A DNA stretch of 30,901 nucleotides from Caryophanales bacterium (GTDB taxonomy: Bacteria > Bacillota_I > Bacilli_A > RF39 > UBA660). This document shows, in pieces, positions 16,053 to 24,493 of this stretch. Under the pieces are notes generated by a model. It did no database searches and was not told the origin of the DNA. It saw only the letters and a list, made by a program, of their open reading frames with translations. The stretch is from the NCBI GenBank assembly GCA_016291895.1, contig JAEEZO010000041.1, forward strand, positions 1-30,901, read 5' to 3'. Positions within the stretch are counted from its first letter, which is position 1; each line of letters opens with the position of its first letter. A program made the translations under genes and the position numbers.

Positions 16053-17770
16053 TACATTTTCTCCACTTCTTCGATTGCTAATACATTAAGTAAATTATGA
16101 GCTACGTTATAAACTAATTTTGTTAATGCAAGATAACTTTCTCTTATATCTAAATCCTCTTCTTGTAAGATACTATGATTATTATAGAATTTATTATATA
16201 AGCTTAATAAATCAAATAAATATTCACAAATATAATTTAAAGAAGCTTCATTATAAGATTTATCTAAAACATTATTAAGGCTTAATAATTTAACTAAAAT
16301 ATCTCTAACCTCTTCATTATCAATTACTTTTAATTGATAATCTTTATCTTCTACTTTACGAAGTAATGATTTAATACGAACTATCGTATATAAAATATAT
16401 GGTCCTGTTTTACCATCAAGAGATGAGAATTTAACAGGATCAAAAATATAATCGGTTTTTCTAAATGGAAGTAAGTCCGCGAATTTCAAAGTTGCGATTG
16501 TTAATTTATCAGCGATTTCTTCTCTTTCTTCGCCTGTTATTTCTTCTTTAATCTTCTTCTCTATTTCTGTATTAATTAATTCAATTAAAGCATCTAATGT
16601 CATTACCCCACCATCACGGGTTTTAAATGGTTTTCCATCACTACCATTAATGGTTCCAAAAGGAAAATGATATAATTTAGTCTTTTCATTAACAAGTCCT
16701 GTTTTATAACTAGCTCTAAAGACTTGTTCAAAATATAATGATTGACGATCATCAGTGAAATACCATATTTCATCTGGATTAAATCTTTCCATTCTTGAAT
16801 ATAATGTTCCAAGATCACGTGTTGCATAAATGGTTGCTCCATCATTTTTAATAACAATTAGTGGTGGAACAGGTTTATTATCATCTTCTTTTTTGACATC
16901 ACAAACAAGAGCTCCATCAGATTCATATAAATAATCTTTCATGATTTCAAGAACTTTAGGAATATATGGGAAAGCATCTAGTTCACCTTCAAATAATTCA
17001 AAATGACAATTTAAATGGTCATATGTTTTAACAATAACTTCTTTACTAATTTTAACCATTTGTTTCCAAAGTTCTGTATATGCTCTATTTCCTTTATCAA
17101 TCTCAGCTGTAATATGACGTACTTCTTCCATACGTTCAGGATTATTACTTGCATCAATATTAGCTTTAGGGTACATCTTACCTAAATCTTCAGCTGTTAA
17201 ATTAATATTAGGATATTCTCCAGTATAATTAGGATCAAAGAAGACAGAATCAGGTTCCATTCTTTTATATTCTGATATTAACATACCAGCTTGTCTACCT
17301 AAGTCTCCTAGATGAACATCACCAATAACTTTATTACCCATTAATTTAGCAAGTCTTTTAACAGCTTCTCCAATATTAGCAGAACGCATATGTCCTACAT
17401 GCAATGCTTTAGCAGCATTAGATCCACCATAATCAAAAATAATCGTTTTTTCTTTTTGCTTATTAACAAAAATATTAAAATCATCAATTCCATTATTTAA
17501 ATAATCAATAATATATTGATCACTAAATGACAGATTAATAAAACCTGCTCCCGCAATATTAACATTTGTAAAACGATTATCAAGATTACTTACAATCTTT
17601 TCTGCTATAGCACGAGGATTTTCATGATTAATTTTTGCTAAATTAAAAGCATCATTAATTTGAAATTGACCAAGTTCAGGTCTACTACTAACATTTAAAG
17701 TTACTTTATCAATACTATAACCTAAAGATTTAATTAATTCTAATAAATATTTTTCAGTTTCTTCTATCAT
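16052..17770 (-). CDS. argS: Arginyl-tRNA synthetase
   Basis: A 572-residue class I aminoacyl-tRNA synthetase that charges tRNA-Arg. Residues 1-90 form the Arg-specific N-terminal (Add-1) domain that reads the D-loop of the tRNA. The HIGH motif is HVGHMRSANIG, preceded by DYGGSNAAKAL. The place of KMSKS is taken by KPFKTRDGGVMTLD, the usual ArgRS arrangement. The DALR anticodon-binding domain occupies the last 120 residues (KTGPYILYTIVRIKSLLRK). Length is normal to slightly short. An AGGAGG site stands before the ATG. A T-box leader with a CGU specifier precedes it, so it is expected to be induced when uncharged tRNA-Arg accumulates. Confidence 0.97.
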   Translation of the reverse strand: MIEETEKYLLELIKSLGYSIDKVTLNVSSRPELGQFQINDAFNLAKINHENPRAIAEKIVSNLDNRFTNVNIAGAGFINLSFSDQYIIDYLNNGIDDFNIFVNKQKEKTIIFDYGGSNAAKALHVGHMRSANIGEAVKRLAKLMGNKVIGDVHLGDLGRQAGMLISEYKRMEPDSVFFDPNYTGEYPNINLTAEDLGKMYPKANIDASNNPERMEEVRHITAEIDKGNRAYTELWKQMVKISKEVIVKTYDHLNCHFELFEGELDAFPYIPKVLEIMKDYLYESDGALVCDVKKEDDNKPVPPLIVIKNDGATIYATRDLGTLYSRMERFNPDEIWYFTDDRQSLYFEQVFRASYKTGLVNEKTKLYHFPFGTINGSDGKPFKTRDGGVMTLDALIELINTEIEKKIKEEITGEEREEIADKLTIATLKFADLLPFRKTDYIFDPVKFSSLDGKTGPYILYTIVRIKSLLRKVEDKDYQLKVIDNEEVRDILVKLLSLNNVLDKSYNEASLNYICEYLFDLLSLYNKFYNNHSILQEEDLDIRESYLALTKLVYNVAHNLLNVLAIEEVEKM

Positions 17771-17783
17771 AATATCCTCCTAA

Positions 17784-17984
17784 AAAATAAAAAAAGAACT
17801 CTAATACATAGGAACGCTTACCGTGGTACCATCCTACTTTAATAGAATTCTATTACTCAATATCTTAACGCGATTAACGATGAAGTTTAAAAGTACGTTC
17901 ATTAATATCTTTAAATAATTCACACCAACCATTATCTCACTGTATAAAGTTATATTAATTACTATTCTTTTAACTGCTTCTTTT
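17784..17984 (-). ncRNA. T-box riboswitch leader of argS
   Basis: The minus strand carries the T-box core AGGATGGTACCACGG (plus 17821-17835), which pairs with the free CCA end of uncharged tRNA. About 60 bases upstream, the sequence AATGAACGTAC holds the candidate specifier CGU (plus 17895-17897), an Arg codon followed by a purine, matching the argS gene. A terminator that competes with the antiterminator follows. When tRNA-Arg is uncharged, the antiterminator forms and argS is transcribed. The 5' end is set by the promoter at 17991-18018; the stem I fold was judged by eye. Confidence 0.9.
17795..17851 (-). terminator. Regulated terminator of the argS T-box
   Basis: Two arms (17795-17813 and 17832-17851) are nearly complementary over about 19 bases and are followed on the minus strand by a run of Ts (17781-17794). 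The upstream arm overlaps the antiterminator/T-box sequence. It may also serve as the terminator for the upstream Maf operon, which has none of its own. Confidence 0.75.
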
Positions 17985-17990
17985 GTCTAT

Positions 17991-18018
17991 ATTATAACAT
18001 TATTTAGTTATTTGTAAA
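17991..18018 (-). promoter_or_regulatory. Promoter of the argS T-box operon
   Basis: Minus-strand TTTACA (18013-18018) and TATAAT (17991-17996) are 16 bases apart. The -35 box lies inside the 3' end of the upstream kinase-like gene. Confidence 0.6.
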
Positions 18019-18743
18019 GTCTCATCTAATATTTCATTTATTAGTTTATCTTTATCTTCCATTGATATAAAGGAATAATTCTTTATAACATTCATAATCT
18101 CTTTATAGATTGTTTCTCGATCTAGATTATTTTCATTAAAGTATATAGCACAGGCTTTAACTAATTTTCTAAGTATTTTAATTAATACTTTAATGTCTTC
18201 TTCTTTTGGATATTGTGGTTCACGGAAAATCATATCATGAAATAAATATGGTCTTGCATTAACACGGAATTGTTTAGGTAATGTTAGATAACAATCAAGT
18301 AAGTTAATATGACCTTCATCATCTACCAAACAATTATATCCTTGGTCAACATTAATACCTGTTTCTGCCATAATATCAATCGTTTTTAATACTTCTATAA
18401 AATCTTCTACTCTTGTTTTTTCTGCAAGAATTTCATAATATCCTAACTTCTTACCCATAACTCTTTCTTGAAGTTGAAATAAATGATCTCCACTTTTTAA
18501 TACACTAAGAATTCCTGGAAGTCTTGCTCCTCTTTTTTTAGCTTCATTAATACGTTTTTGAAGTTCTTTAAAAGATTCGCTATCCCTATCTAATAATTCT
18601 TTATTATCATAGTGACACCAAATAAAAGCAACATCTTTACTTCCAACTTTCGTATAATGACAATATTTTGATGTACTAAAAGCATCGTATTTTTCAAAAT
18701 CAACATTTTTTACTAATTCTTCTAATAACTTATCGTAATTCAT
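18000..18743 (-). CDS. Kinase-fold-like protein of unknown function
   Basis: A 247-residue soluble protein. It has features of the protein kinase/aminoglycoside phosphotransferase fold: a hinge-like stretch LFQLQERVMGKKLGYYEIL and a catalytic-loop-like segment INVDQGYNCLVDDEGHINLLD, where typical kinases have HxDxxxxNxL...DxG. The Asp in VDQGYN and the Asn, plus LLD as the metal-binding position, could make a divergent active site, but no glycine-rich loop or clear ATP lysine is seen. It may be a pseudokinase. Two adjacent ATGs exist; the second (18743) fits the AGAGG ribosome binding site better. It overlaps the maf gene by 14 bp and ends inside the argS promoter. Confidence 0.6.
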   Translation of the reverse strand: MNYDKLLEELVKNVDFEKYDAFSTSKYCHYTKVGSKDVAFIWCHYDNKELLDRDSESFKELQKRINEAKKRGARLPGILSVLKSGDHLFQLQERVMGKKLGYYEILAEKTRVEDFIEVLKTIDIMAETGINVDQGYNCLVDDEGHINLLDCYLTLPKQFRVNARPYLFHDMIFREPQYPKEEDIKVLIKILRKLVKACAIYFNENNLDRETIYKEIMNVIKNYSFISMEDKDKLINEILDETLQITK

Positions 18744-19317
18744 CATACACCTCTAATTTTTTAAGAATGTTATAAAGCTTATTTAATGGTAATCCTACAA
18801 TTGTATAATAATCCCCTTCAATCTTAGAAATAAATCTTCCAAAAGAATCTTGAATTCCATAGGAACCTGCTTTGCCAATAGCGAGTCCAGTATCAACCCA
18901 TTCTTTGACTTCTTCATCACACATCTTATCTACGGTAACTAAGGCTTTATCATAAGTTTGTTCAACATTACTAACACCATTAATACGACTAAAAACGGTT
19001 AATGCAGTTACAACTTCATGAGTTCTTCCTTGAAGTTTTTTTATCATATTGAAAGCATCATCATTATCTTTGGGTTTACCATAAATAACACTATCTAAAG
19101 CCACAATTGTATCACATGATATAACAATTACATCATCAGGGATATCGTCAAATACAACCTTACCTTTTTGATATGATACATCCATACATTGATCATAAAT
19201 TGTTTTATTACCATCAAATATTTCTTCATGATCATATGCTAAAACTTCATATTTAATATTTAATTTTTCCATTAATTCTTTACGTCTTTGTGACGCACTA
19301 GCTAAAATTATTCTCAT
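18730..19317 (-). CDS. maf: Maf-family nucleoside triphosphate pyrophosphatase
   Basis: A 195-residue Maf protein, which hydrolyses non-canonical or excess nucleotides (dTTP/UTP type in this subgroup, by family knowledge) and has been linked to septum formation. Signature motifs are intact: LASASQRRKELM at the start, SCDTIV with the metal-binding Asp, YGKPKD, LQGRTHEVVTAL, AIGKAGSYGIQ and IEGDYYTIVGLPL. Length matches the family. Its ATG overlaps the stop of the metalloprotease gene by 4 bp (ATGA) and it overlaps the kinase-like gene downstream, so the three genes are one translationally coupled unit. Confidence 0.95.
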   Translation of the reverse strand: MRIILASASQRRKELMEKLNIKYEVLAYDHEEIFDGNKTIYDQCMDVSYQKGKVVFDDIPDDVIVISCDTIVALDSVIYGKPKDNDDAFNMIKKLQGRTHEVVTALTVFSRINGVSNVEQTYDKALVTVDKMCDEEVKEWVDTGLAIGKAGSYGIQDSFGRFISKIEGDYYTIVGLPLNKLYNILKKLEVYDELR

Positions 19318-20480
19318 TTACACTTACTACTTTCATAATTATTATTTGTTATACAAATATATTTTTCTAATACTTTCTTTATATCTAATGGATATGTTCT
19401 TAATTCATATTCGGGTTCAGGATCCGTATATTTTAAATAATAATAACGAACCATATCAGCAAAGAATTCACGAATATCCGTATATGAATAATCTCTAAAA
19501 GGTCGATCCATTTTTTTCTTATAATCTTGATATAAATTAATAATATCATTTTGTTTAGTTATTTCATTACCTTTAATTGATTTATAATGAAAATCCCAAG
19601 TATGAGCCATTTCATGAACAATTGTTGCATAATAATTATTACCAACACTACAACGGACATCAATCATTCTTAAATCTGTTGGACCATAGTTCATACCAAC
19701 ATAACCTGTTCCCCATATTTCATTAAATGTTTTATCAGTTAAGAATGATACTTTCGTTCCAATAACTAAATATGGAGCTAGTCTTTCAATCTTTTCAAAA
19801 TATTCTAGGAAAGAATCATATATAGAACTTGGACATCCTTCTTCAACATCATATGTCATACTTCCTTTTTGAAAAGTATCAGTTACATTTATTTCTCTTC
19901 CTCTTGTATATGTATTCCATATTGGATAAACGGTAATATCTTCATCTATTTCAACAAAAGTATTAGGATAAATATAACCGGCTTGTGTTTTATCTGTCGT
20001 TGAATAACCACGAACTTCATAACCTTTTTTATTAAAAGCTCCAGGTATTATTTTACATGAATCATTTTTATTATAAGCATTGCATGATGTATCAGCATTA
20101 CTTAAATAATCTATTGAATCCGTAACAATATTCATTTTATGAGTTTCATATGAAATAACATATATCTTTTTATTTGAAGATATTGTTATTGTATCCCCAA
20201 CTTTATATTGAGGAGTTGTATCATTAGCATCAAAACTGTATCCTAAAACAGTACCTTTTTTTCTTGAAGCATCAGGAAGCGTTACTTCACATCCACCTTC
20301 TTTGATTTTACAATCTAGTTTTGATACATCAACATCAGAAGCACCATTTTTATCAATTTTTAAAGTATAATAACCTATTTTTGAATCATCATCGCGCATG
20401 ATACCTATTCCAATTGATACAAAACCAAGGACTAATAAAAAACAACTAAAAATAATAATCTTTTTATCTATATTTTTCAT
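19314..20480 (-). CDS. Secreted membrane-anchored zinc metalloprotease with InlB B-type repeats
   Basis: A 388-residue protein with an N-terminal anchor helix (residues 8-27). Residues 35-115 and 115-190 look like two InlB B-type repeats, each with a cysteine pair (DCKIKEGGC, CNAYNKNDSC), the second with GYEVRGYSTT and ITVYPIW. Residues 200-388 hold a gluzincin protease domain: HEMAHTWDFH with zinc ligands His289 and His293 and catalytic Glu290, and a third ligand in REFFADM (Glu338). The layout is like anthrax lethal factor-type (M34-like) domains; substrate unknown. The frame is open back to 20522, but the ATG at 20480 has AGAGG 7 bases before it and follows an extended -10 box. It overlaps maf by 4 bp. 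Confidence 0.82.
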   Translation of the reverse strand: MKNIDKKIIIFSCFLLVLGFVSIGIGIMRDDDSKIGYYTLKIDKNGASDVDVSKLDCKIKEGGCEVTLPDASRKKGTVLGYSFDANDTTPQYKVGDTITISSNKKIYVISYETHKMNIVTDSIDYLSNADTSCNAYNKNDSCKIIPGAFNKKGYEVRGYSTTDKTQAGYIYPNTFVEIDEDITVYPIWNTYTRGREINVTDTFQKGSMTYDVEEGCPSSIYDSFLEYFEKIERLAPYLVIGTKVSFLTDKTFNEIWGTGYVGMNYGPTDLRMIDVRCSVGNNYYATIVHEMAHTWDFHYKSIKGNEITKQNDIINLYQDYKKKMDRPFRDYSYTDIREFFADMVRYYYLKYTDPEPEYELRTYPLDIKKVLEKYICITNNNYESSKCK

Positions 20481-20499
20481 ACTTGTCCTCTCTATCATA

Positions 20500-20508
20500 A
20501 GTATATCA
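20500..20508 (-). promoter_or_regulatory. Extended -10 promoter of the metalloprotease-maf unit
   Basis: Minus-strand TGATATACT, identical to the box before the 94-residue gene at 2037-2045, lies 19 bases before the chosen ATG at 20480. The -35 region is weak. Confidence 0.45.
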
Positions 20509-20564
20509 TAATAATCTATCAATTATTACTCTTTGATAAGAAGAATTTATATACTTGACAAAAA

Positions 20565-20584
20565 AAGAGAGATAAATCTCTCTT
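20565..20584 (-). terminator. Intrinsic terminator of the AAA ATPase operon
   Basis: A 9-bp inverted repeat of AAGAGAGAT type (20565-20573 and 20576-20584), followed on the minus strand by seven Ts. The two-base gap means the innermost pair must open to give a 4-base loop. The stem reaches into the stop codon at 20583-20585. Confidence 0.7.
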
Positions 20585-22091
20585 ACTCTTTTCTACTTGA
20601 AGCTGGTTGAGCTCTATCATGTCCCCAAGAACGAATAAAGTTAACTTTCTCTGGATTCGTTTTAACCATTGGAACAACTTTATTTAAACTATCAATAATT
20701 GTTTGACCTGTTAATTTAAAATCAGGCTCTGCGATTAATCGATATGAAATATCACGAATTGATGCTTCTAAGTCCGCTCCACTAAATCCTTCTGTTATTT
20801 TAACAAGTTCTTGAAGTAATGGTTCTGGTGGATCAATATTTAAATATTTCTTGATATACATTTTTAATATATCAAAACGTTCACTAACTGTTGGTAAATC
20901 AACGAAAAATAATTCATCAAAACGACCTTTACGTAGTAATTCACTAGGTAATTTGGTTACATCATTTGCAGTTGCGATTACGAAGACATCTTTTTCACAT
21001 TCTTGTAACCAGAATAAGAATTGACCAACCATTCTTGTAGTTACACCAGAATCTCCACCATCATTTACAAGGCCTTTTTCAATTTCATCAATCCATAAAA
21101 TACAAGGGGAAACATGTTCTGCCGTTTCTAGTGCATCTTTTAATTGTTGTTCAGATTGACCAACATATCTTCCTTGAACAGTTGCAAAATCCAGTCTATA
21201 TAATGGAAGTTCCCATGTATTTGCTATTACTTTAGCAGATAATGATTTACCACAACCTGGAACACCTACAAGCAAAATACCTCTTGGTGGTCTAATATTT
21301 CTTTTCTTTAATTCTTCTTTTTTAGATGGTAATAATAATTCTTTCTTTTCCATTAACCATTTATATAAAACATCAAGGCCCGCAAAAGAACTATTAAAAC
21401 CTTCCATATCAATTTTTTCAAGACCATTAATATTTGAGAATAAACGGTCTTTAGCAAATTTAAGATCAACTAAATCTTGTTTTACAATTTCACCTTTAGC
21501 AACAAGTGATGATAAAACATTTTTAATTTCAATTTCACTTATACCTGTAAGAATAGTTGCAGCTTCTTTATAATTTTCATCATCCCACTCAATTTTAATT
21601 TGATTACGATAATAATCAATATTTTCTTTAATAATTTTATATATTTCTTCTTCAGTAGGAAGACTCATAGTAATATTCATACCTAATCTTTGAAGATGAG
21701 TCCAAACTGGATCACTTGTTATAACAAGGATTGTTCCACCCTTTTCTTCCGCAAGAGAGATAACATCCATCATATAACGTGATACTAAACTATCTTCATT
21801 AATATCCGTTGCTTCTGTTAAAACAAATGTTAGATTTTCTCTTGTTTTAAATTGATCAGCGATATAATCAAGAACACCCATAATGGTCTTTTCTTCAGAT
21901 AATAACTCTTTAGTTTGAATATTATAAACACCTTTAGACATTGAATGAACAAAAATAGGTATTTTAATATCTTCATAGACCTTTGTTATCAAATCAAGGG
22001 CTCTATTTTTTTCAACTGTTGTATATGATATAAAAGGTATTCTTGCTAGTAAATATCTTTTTGTAACTTTTAAACATTCATCATAATTCAT
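20583..22091 (-). CDS. AAA+ ATPase of the Ycf46-like family
   Basis: A 502-residue protein. Residues 1-225 form a P-loop-like domain without a Walker A motif, as in Ycf46-type proteins. Residues 230-480 are a classic AAA domain: Walker A GVPGCGKS (276-283), pore-loop-like GRYVGQSEQ, Walker B ILWIDE (331-336), sensor-1 Asn in ATANDVTKLP, arginine fingers in LLRKGRFDE, and sensor-2-like GFSGADLEA. It should assemble as a hexameric remodelling machine. The family is widespread in cyanobacteria and Firmicutes and poorly understood. It is the last of four coupled genes, overlapping the one before by 4 bp (ATGA), and those genes are probably its partners or targets. Confidence 0.88.
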   Translation of the reverse strand: MNYDECLKVTKRYLLARIPFISYTTVEKNRALDLITKVYEDIKIPIFVHSMSKGVYNIQTKELLSEEKTIMGVLDYIADQFKTRENLTFVLTEATDINEDSLVSRYMMDVISLAEEKGGTILVITSDPVWTHLQRLGMNITMSLPTEEEIYKIIKENIDYYRNQIKIEWDDENYKEAATILTGISEIEIKNVLSSLVAKGEIVKQDLVDLKFAKDRLFSNINGLEKIDMEGFNSSFAGLDVLYKWLMEKKELLLPSKKEELKKRNIRPPRGILLVGVPGCGKSLSAKVIANTWELPLYRLDFATVQGRYVGQSEQQLKDALETAEHVSPCILWIDEIEKGLVNDGGDSGVTTRMVGQFLFWLQECEKDVFVIATANDVTKLPSELLRKGRFDELFFVDLPTVSERFDILKMYIKKYLNIDPPEPLLQELVKITEGFSGADLEASIRDISYRLIAEPDFKLTGQTIIDSLNKVVPMVKTNPEKVNFIRSWGHDRAQPASSRKE

Positions 22092-22546
22092 TTTACTTCC
22101 TCCAATTTATTAATAGGATTGCTTTTTATTAAACTGTTTAAAATACCACTTCGATCAGCATTTTTTGTTTTTTGTTCCAATACTTCTTGTAATTGATTAG
22201 CTTTTAATTGAATTGTATTAGCTAAGTTTGCACTTATATCTTTAGGAATAATATTTAAATAAACTAACTTTTTAGCATAATTAAATTCTTTCCTAACCGT
22301 TATTATTTCAAGAGATAAACCATTATAGTCAATTCCACTTTGAAGATATTCTGTAAAAGAACTAATCGTATTTTCTAATCGATAACTAATAATATTAGCT
22401 AATTCTTTTATAAGTTTCATTAATAAATTTTGATCAGCATCAAGTCTTCCCTTTTTCAAAATATCAAGATATAAATCATTACGGGGTTTATCTTTAATGT
22501 AATCAAAACATTCTACCCATTCATAATAAGATGTTGGACTTTTCAT
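22088..22546 (-). CDS. Small all-helical protein in the AAA operon
   Basis: A 152-residue soluble protein predicted to be almost entirely alpha-helical, with long runs such as LLMKLIKELANIISYRLENT and SANLANTIQLKANQLQEVL that could form a helical bundle. No known domain is recognised. It overlaps the 60-residue gene upstream by 4 bp and the AAA ATPase gene downstream by 4 bp, both as ATGA, so its stoichiometry is tied to the ATPase. An adaptor or structural partner is the simplest guess. Confidence 0.7.
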   Translation of the reverse strand: MKSPTSYYEWVECFDYIKDKPRNDLYLDILKKGRLDADQNLLMKLIKELANIISYRLENTISSFTEYLQSGIDYNGLSLEIITVRKEFNYAKKLVYLNIIPKDISANLANTIQLKANQLQEVLEQKTKNADRSGILNSLIKSNPINKLEEVK

Positions 22547-22725
22547 TTTCTAGTCACTCTCCTTACGACTTGATTAGGAGGTAATAAATCCCAATCAGGG
22601 AATCCTTCTATAAATTTATTTACTTCCACTTCTTCTTTTTCTTCTATAGAATTTAATTCTTGATTAAAATCAATATTTGTTTCTACTTTTTTTTCATTAG
22701 AAATTGGTCTTAATTCTTCATCCAT
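22543..22725 (-). CDS. Short acidic protein in the AAA operon
   Basis: A 60-residue, mostly disordered, Glu-rich protein ending in a compact motif FPDWDLLPPNQVVRRVTRK, which looks like a short linear or peptide-binding motif with a basic tail. The frame is open to a TTG at 22737, but the ATG at 22725 has GGTGA upstream and follows the TAG stop of the preceding gene by one base. It overlaps the next gene by 4 bp. No family recognised. Its position between the membrane protein and the ATPase suggests it could link them. Confidence 0.65.
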   Translation of the reverse strand: MDEELRPISNEKKVETNIDFNQELNSIEEKEEVEVNKFIEGFPDWDLLPPNQVVRRVTRK

Positions 22726-22726
22726 A

Positions 22727-24460
22727 CTATTCACCAATTATAACCTTTCGATGAGTATCATCACTCGTTGATAAAACAAATTGTTCAATTGATAAACTAT
22801 CAATAAAAGCTAATAACTTTTGATTATCTTCAATGCCTTTATCAAGTTCTCTTCTTAAATCAATTATTTCTGCAATATGATTATTTAATATTATATTTGA
22901 ATATTTCTTAACTTCATTTATTTTCTTCTTTTGTGATAATCTTGAATCATATACATTTTTACAATCAAATAAACATATTGCAATACCAACTAAAGCTGCA
23001 ATAAAGATAATTGGAGATAATAAGATACCTCCCACTAATCCTAATAAAATTACAACGATACCAATAATAACTTTTGTAGTTAAATAACGATATTTATATA
23101 CTTCATCATGGAATGTATTATCAATATGACTAAATAGTGATTGGCGTAAAGCCTTATCATTACTTCCATCTGTTGTAATACCTTCCCAGTTTACTATCTT
23201 AATAGTAATACTTAAATCTTTCTTTATTTCTTGTTGTTTCTTTAAAGCTTCTAAAATTGCTTCTTTATTAAGGGCAATTGCAAACTTTCTTGTAGATAAT
23301 AAGCAATCAAACTTATGAGGATATAATGAAATATCATTTAAATATTGATAGAAGTTTTTAACACCATCCATGTTTTTCATTTCATCATCGACACGTTTAT
23401 AAGCTTTTGTAAGATTACCATTTTCTTCAATAATAATTTTATTTTTTAAAATATCTTTACGTATTATAAATTCATCTTTATCATAATTTGTTACTAAATC
23501 TTCAAGCATATAATCAATTTGTTCAATTCTTTTAGGAATAACATTTTCTTTTTGATTAAAGATTTCACTAAAATATTCTAATAGTTCATGACTTAAATAA
23601 GAATTAGCAAGATTATCTCTTATAAGAGCCCAACTTGGACCAGATGATAAATTAGGAAATAATGATTTATCTACATTAATTTCTTCTTTCTTTCGAAGAA
23701 TAAAATTATTATAATTTTCTACATTATCTTCTTTAATACCAGCCTTTGAATCTAATTCACCACGCCATTTATTAATATATGCAAATAAAAGCTTCTTAGC
23801 ATCAAGACCATATATACCACTTATCATCGAATTAAGGACATTTACAATCTTTAAATCCATCCCCTTAGGATCTTGCATCGATAAATAACGATTAAACCAA
23901 ACTAAAGCTGAATTAACACGATTTAGTCGCATATGTACTAAAAAGAACAAAAGTGATGTATTTTCATCATCAAGTCTTAAAGCATCATTTAAAGTTCTTT
24001 CCGCTAGTTCTTTATTATTATTAATCCAAGATACTAAAGCAATATATGCTCTACCTAGCCAATAATTAGGGGTTTTTAATATAATATCTTCAGCCATTTT
24101 ATTTAATGATTCGGGTCTAATTGTATGAAGATCAACGGCTTGTAAAGTACCTGTTGTTTGTTTTCTAACAACTTCATAATATCTGAATTTTTTATCAATT
24201 TCTTGATTAGCTAACATCAATGATTGCTTAGCATTGGTAACCGCACTTGTACCTTCCATTTTCATCATAAAATCATCCATTTTTTCGCTTAGAGATTTTA
24301 CTTCTTGAGAAACACTACCCACTTTTGAATCAACCATTGATACATAGTTTGTAACATTTGATACTGTTTGGGCTACAGCTCCCATTGAATCAGCGACATC
24401 AAGTAAACTATTTTGTAATCCTGACATATCACTAGTAACTTTAATATCATAATTTGCCAT
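22727..24460 (-). CDS. TPR-like membrane protein with N-terminal coiled coil, first gene of AAA operon
   Basis: A 577-residue protein. Residues 1-75 form a heptad-like coiled coil (MGAVAQTVSNVTNYVSMV, VGSVSQEVKSLSEKMDDFM) like the signalling part of chemoreceptors, but without a hairpin tip. Residues 130-225 contain TPR-like helix pairs (NYWLGRAYIALVSWINNNKELAERTL, LDDENTSLLFFLVHMRLNRVNSALVWF). Residues 230-440 are helical. Two adjacent transmembrane helices lie at about 462-500 (VIIGIVVILLGLVGGILL, IIFIAALVGIAICLF). A coiled coil follows to the end. Both ends would be cytoplasmic. An AGAGGG site is before the ATG, with an extended -10 and a 25-bp inverted repeat upstream. No family name is recognised. 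Confidence 0.75.
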   Translation of the reverse strand: MANYDIKVTSDMSGLQNSLLDVADSMGAVAQTVSNVTNYVSMVDSKVGSVSQEVKSLSEKMDDFMMKMEGTSAVTNAKQSLMLANQEIDKKFRYYEVVRKQTTGTLQAVDLHTIRPESLNKMAEDIILKTPNYWLGRAYIALVSWINNNKELAERTLNDALRLDDENTSLLFFLVHMRLNRVNSALVWFNRYLSMQDPKGMDLKIVNVLNSMISGIYGLDAKKLLFAYINKWRGELDSKAGIKEDNVENYNNFILRKKEEINVDKSLFPNLSSGPSWALIRDNLANSYLSHELLEYFSEIFNQKENVIPKRIEQIDYMLEDLVTNYDKDEFIIRKDILKNKIIIEENGNLTKAYKRVDDEMKNMDGVKNFYQYLNDISLYPHKFDCLLSTRKFAIALNKEAILEALKKQQEIKKDLSITIKIVNWEGITTDGSNDKALRQSLFSHIDNTFHDEVYKYRYLTTKVIIGIVVILLGLVGGILLSPIIFIAALVGIAICLFDCKNVYDSRLSQKKKINEVKKYSNIILNNHIAEIIDLRRELDKGIEDNQKLLAFIDSLSIEQFVLSTSDDTHRKVIIGE

Positions 24461-24493
24461 TTAATCACCCTCTATTTATTATCATCCATAATA

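Noticed and set aside
16603..16857. Minus-strand frame of 84 codons inside argS
   Set aside because: It lies within a highly conserved enzyme gene in another frame.
20583..24460. Anti-phage defence island
   Set aside because: An AAA ATPase with small partners recalls some defence systems, but no nuclease, protease, methyltransferase or NADase effector is present and no mobile genes flank it; a core-type cell envelope role fits as well.
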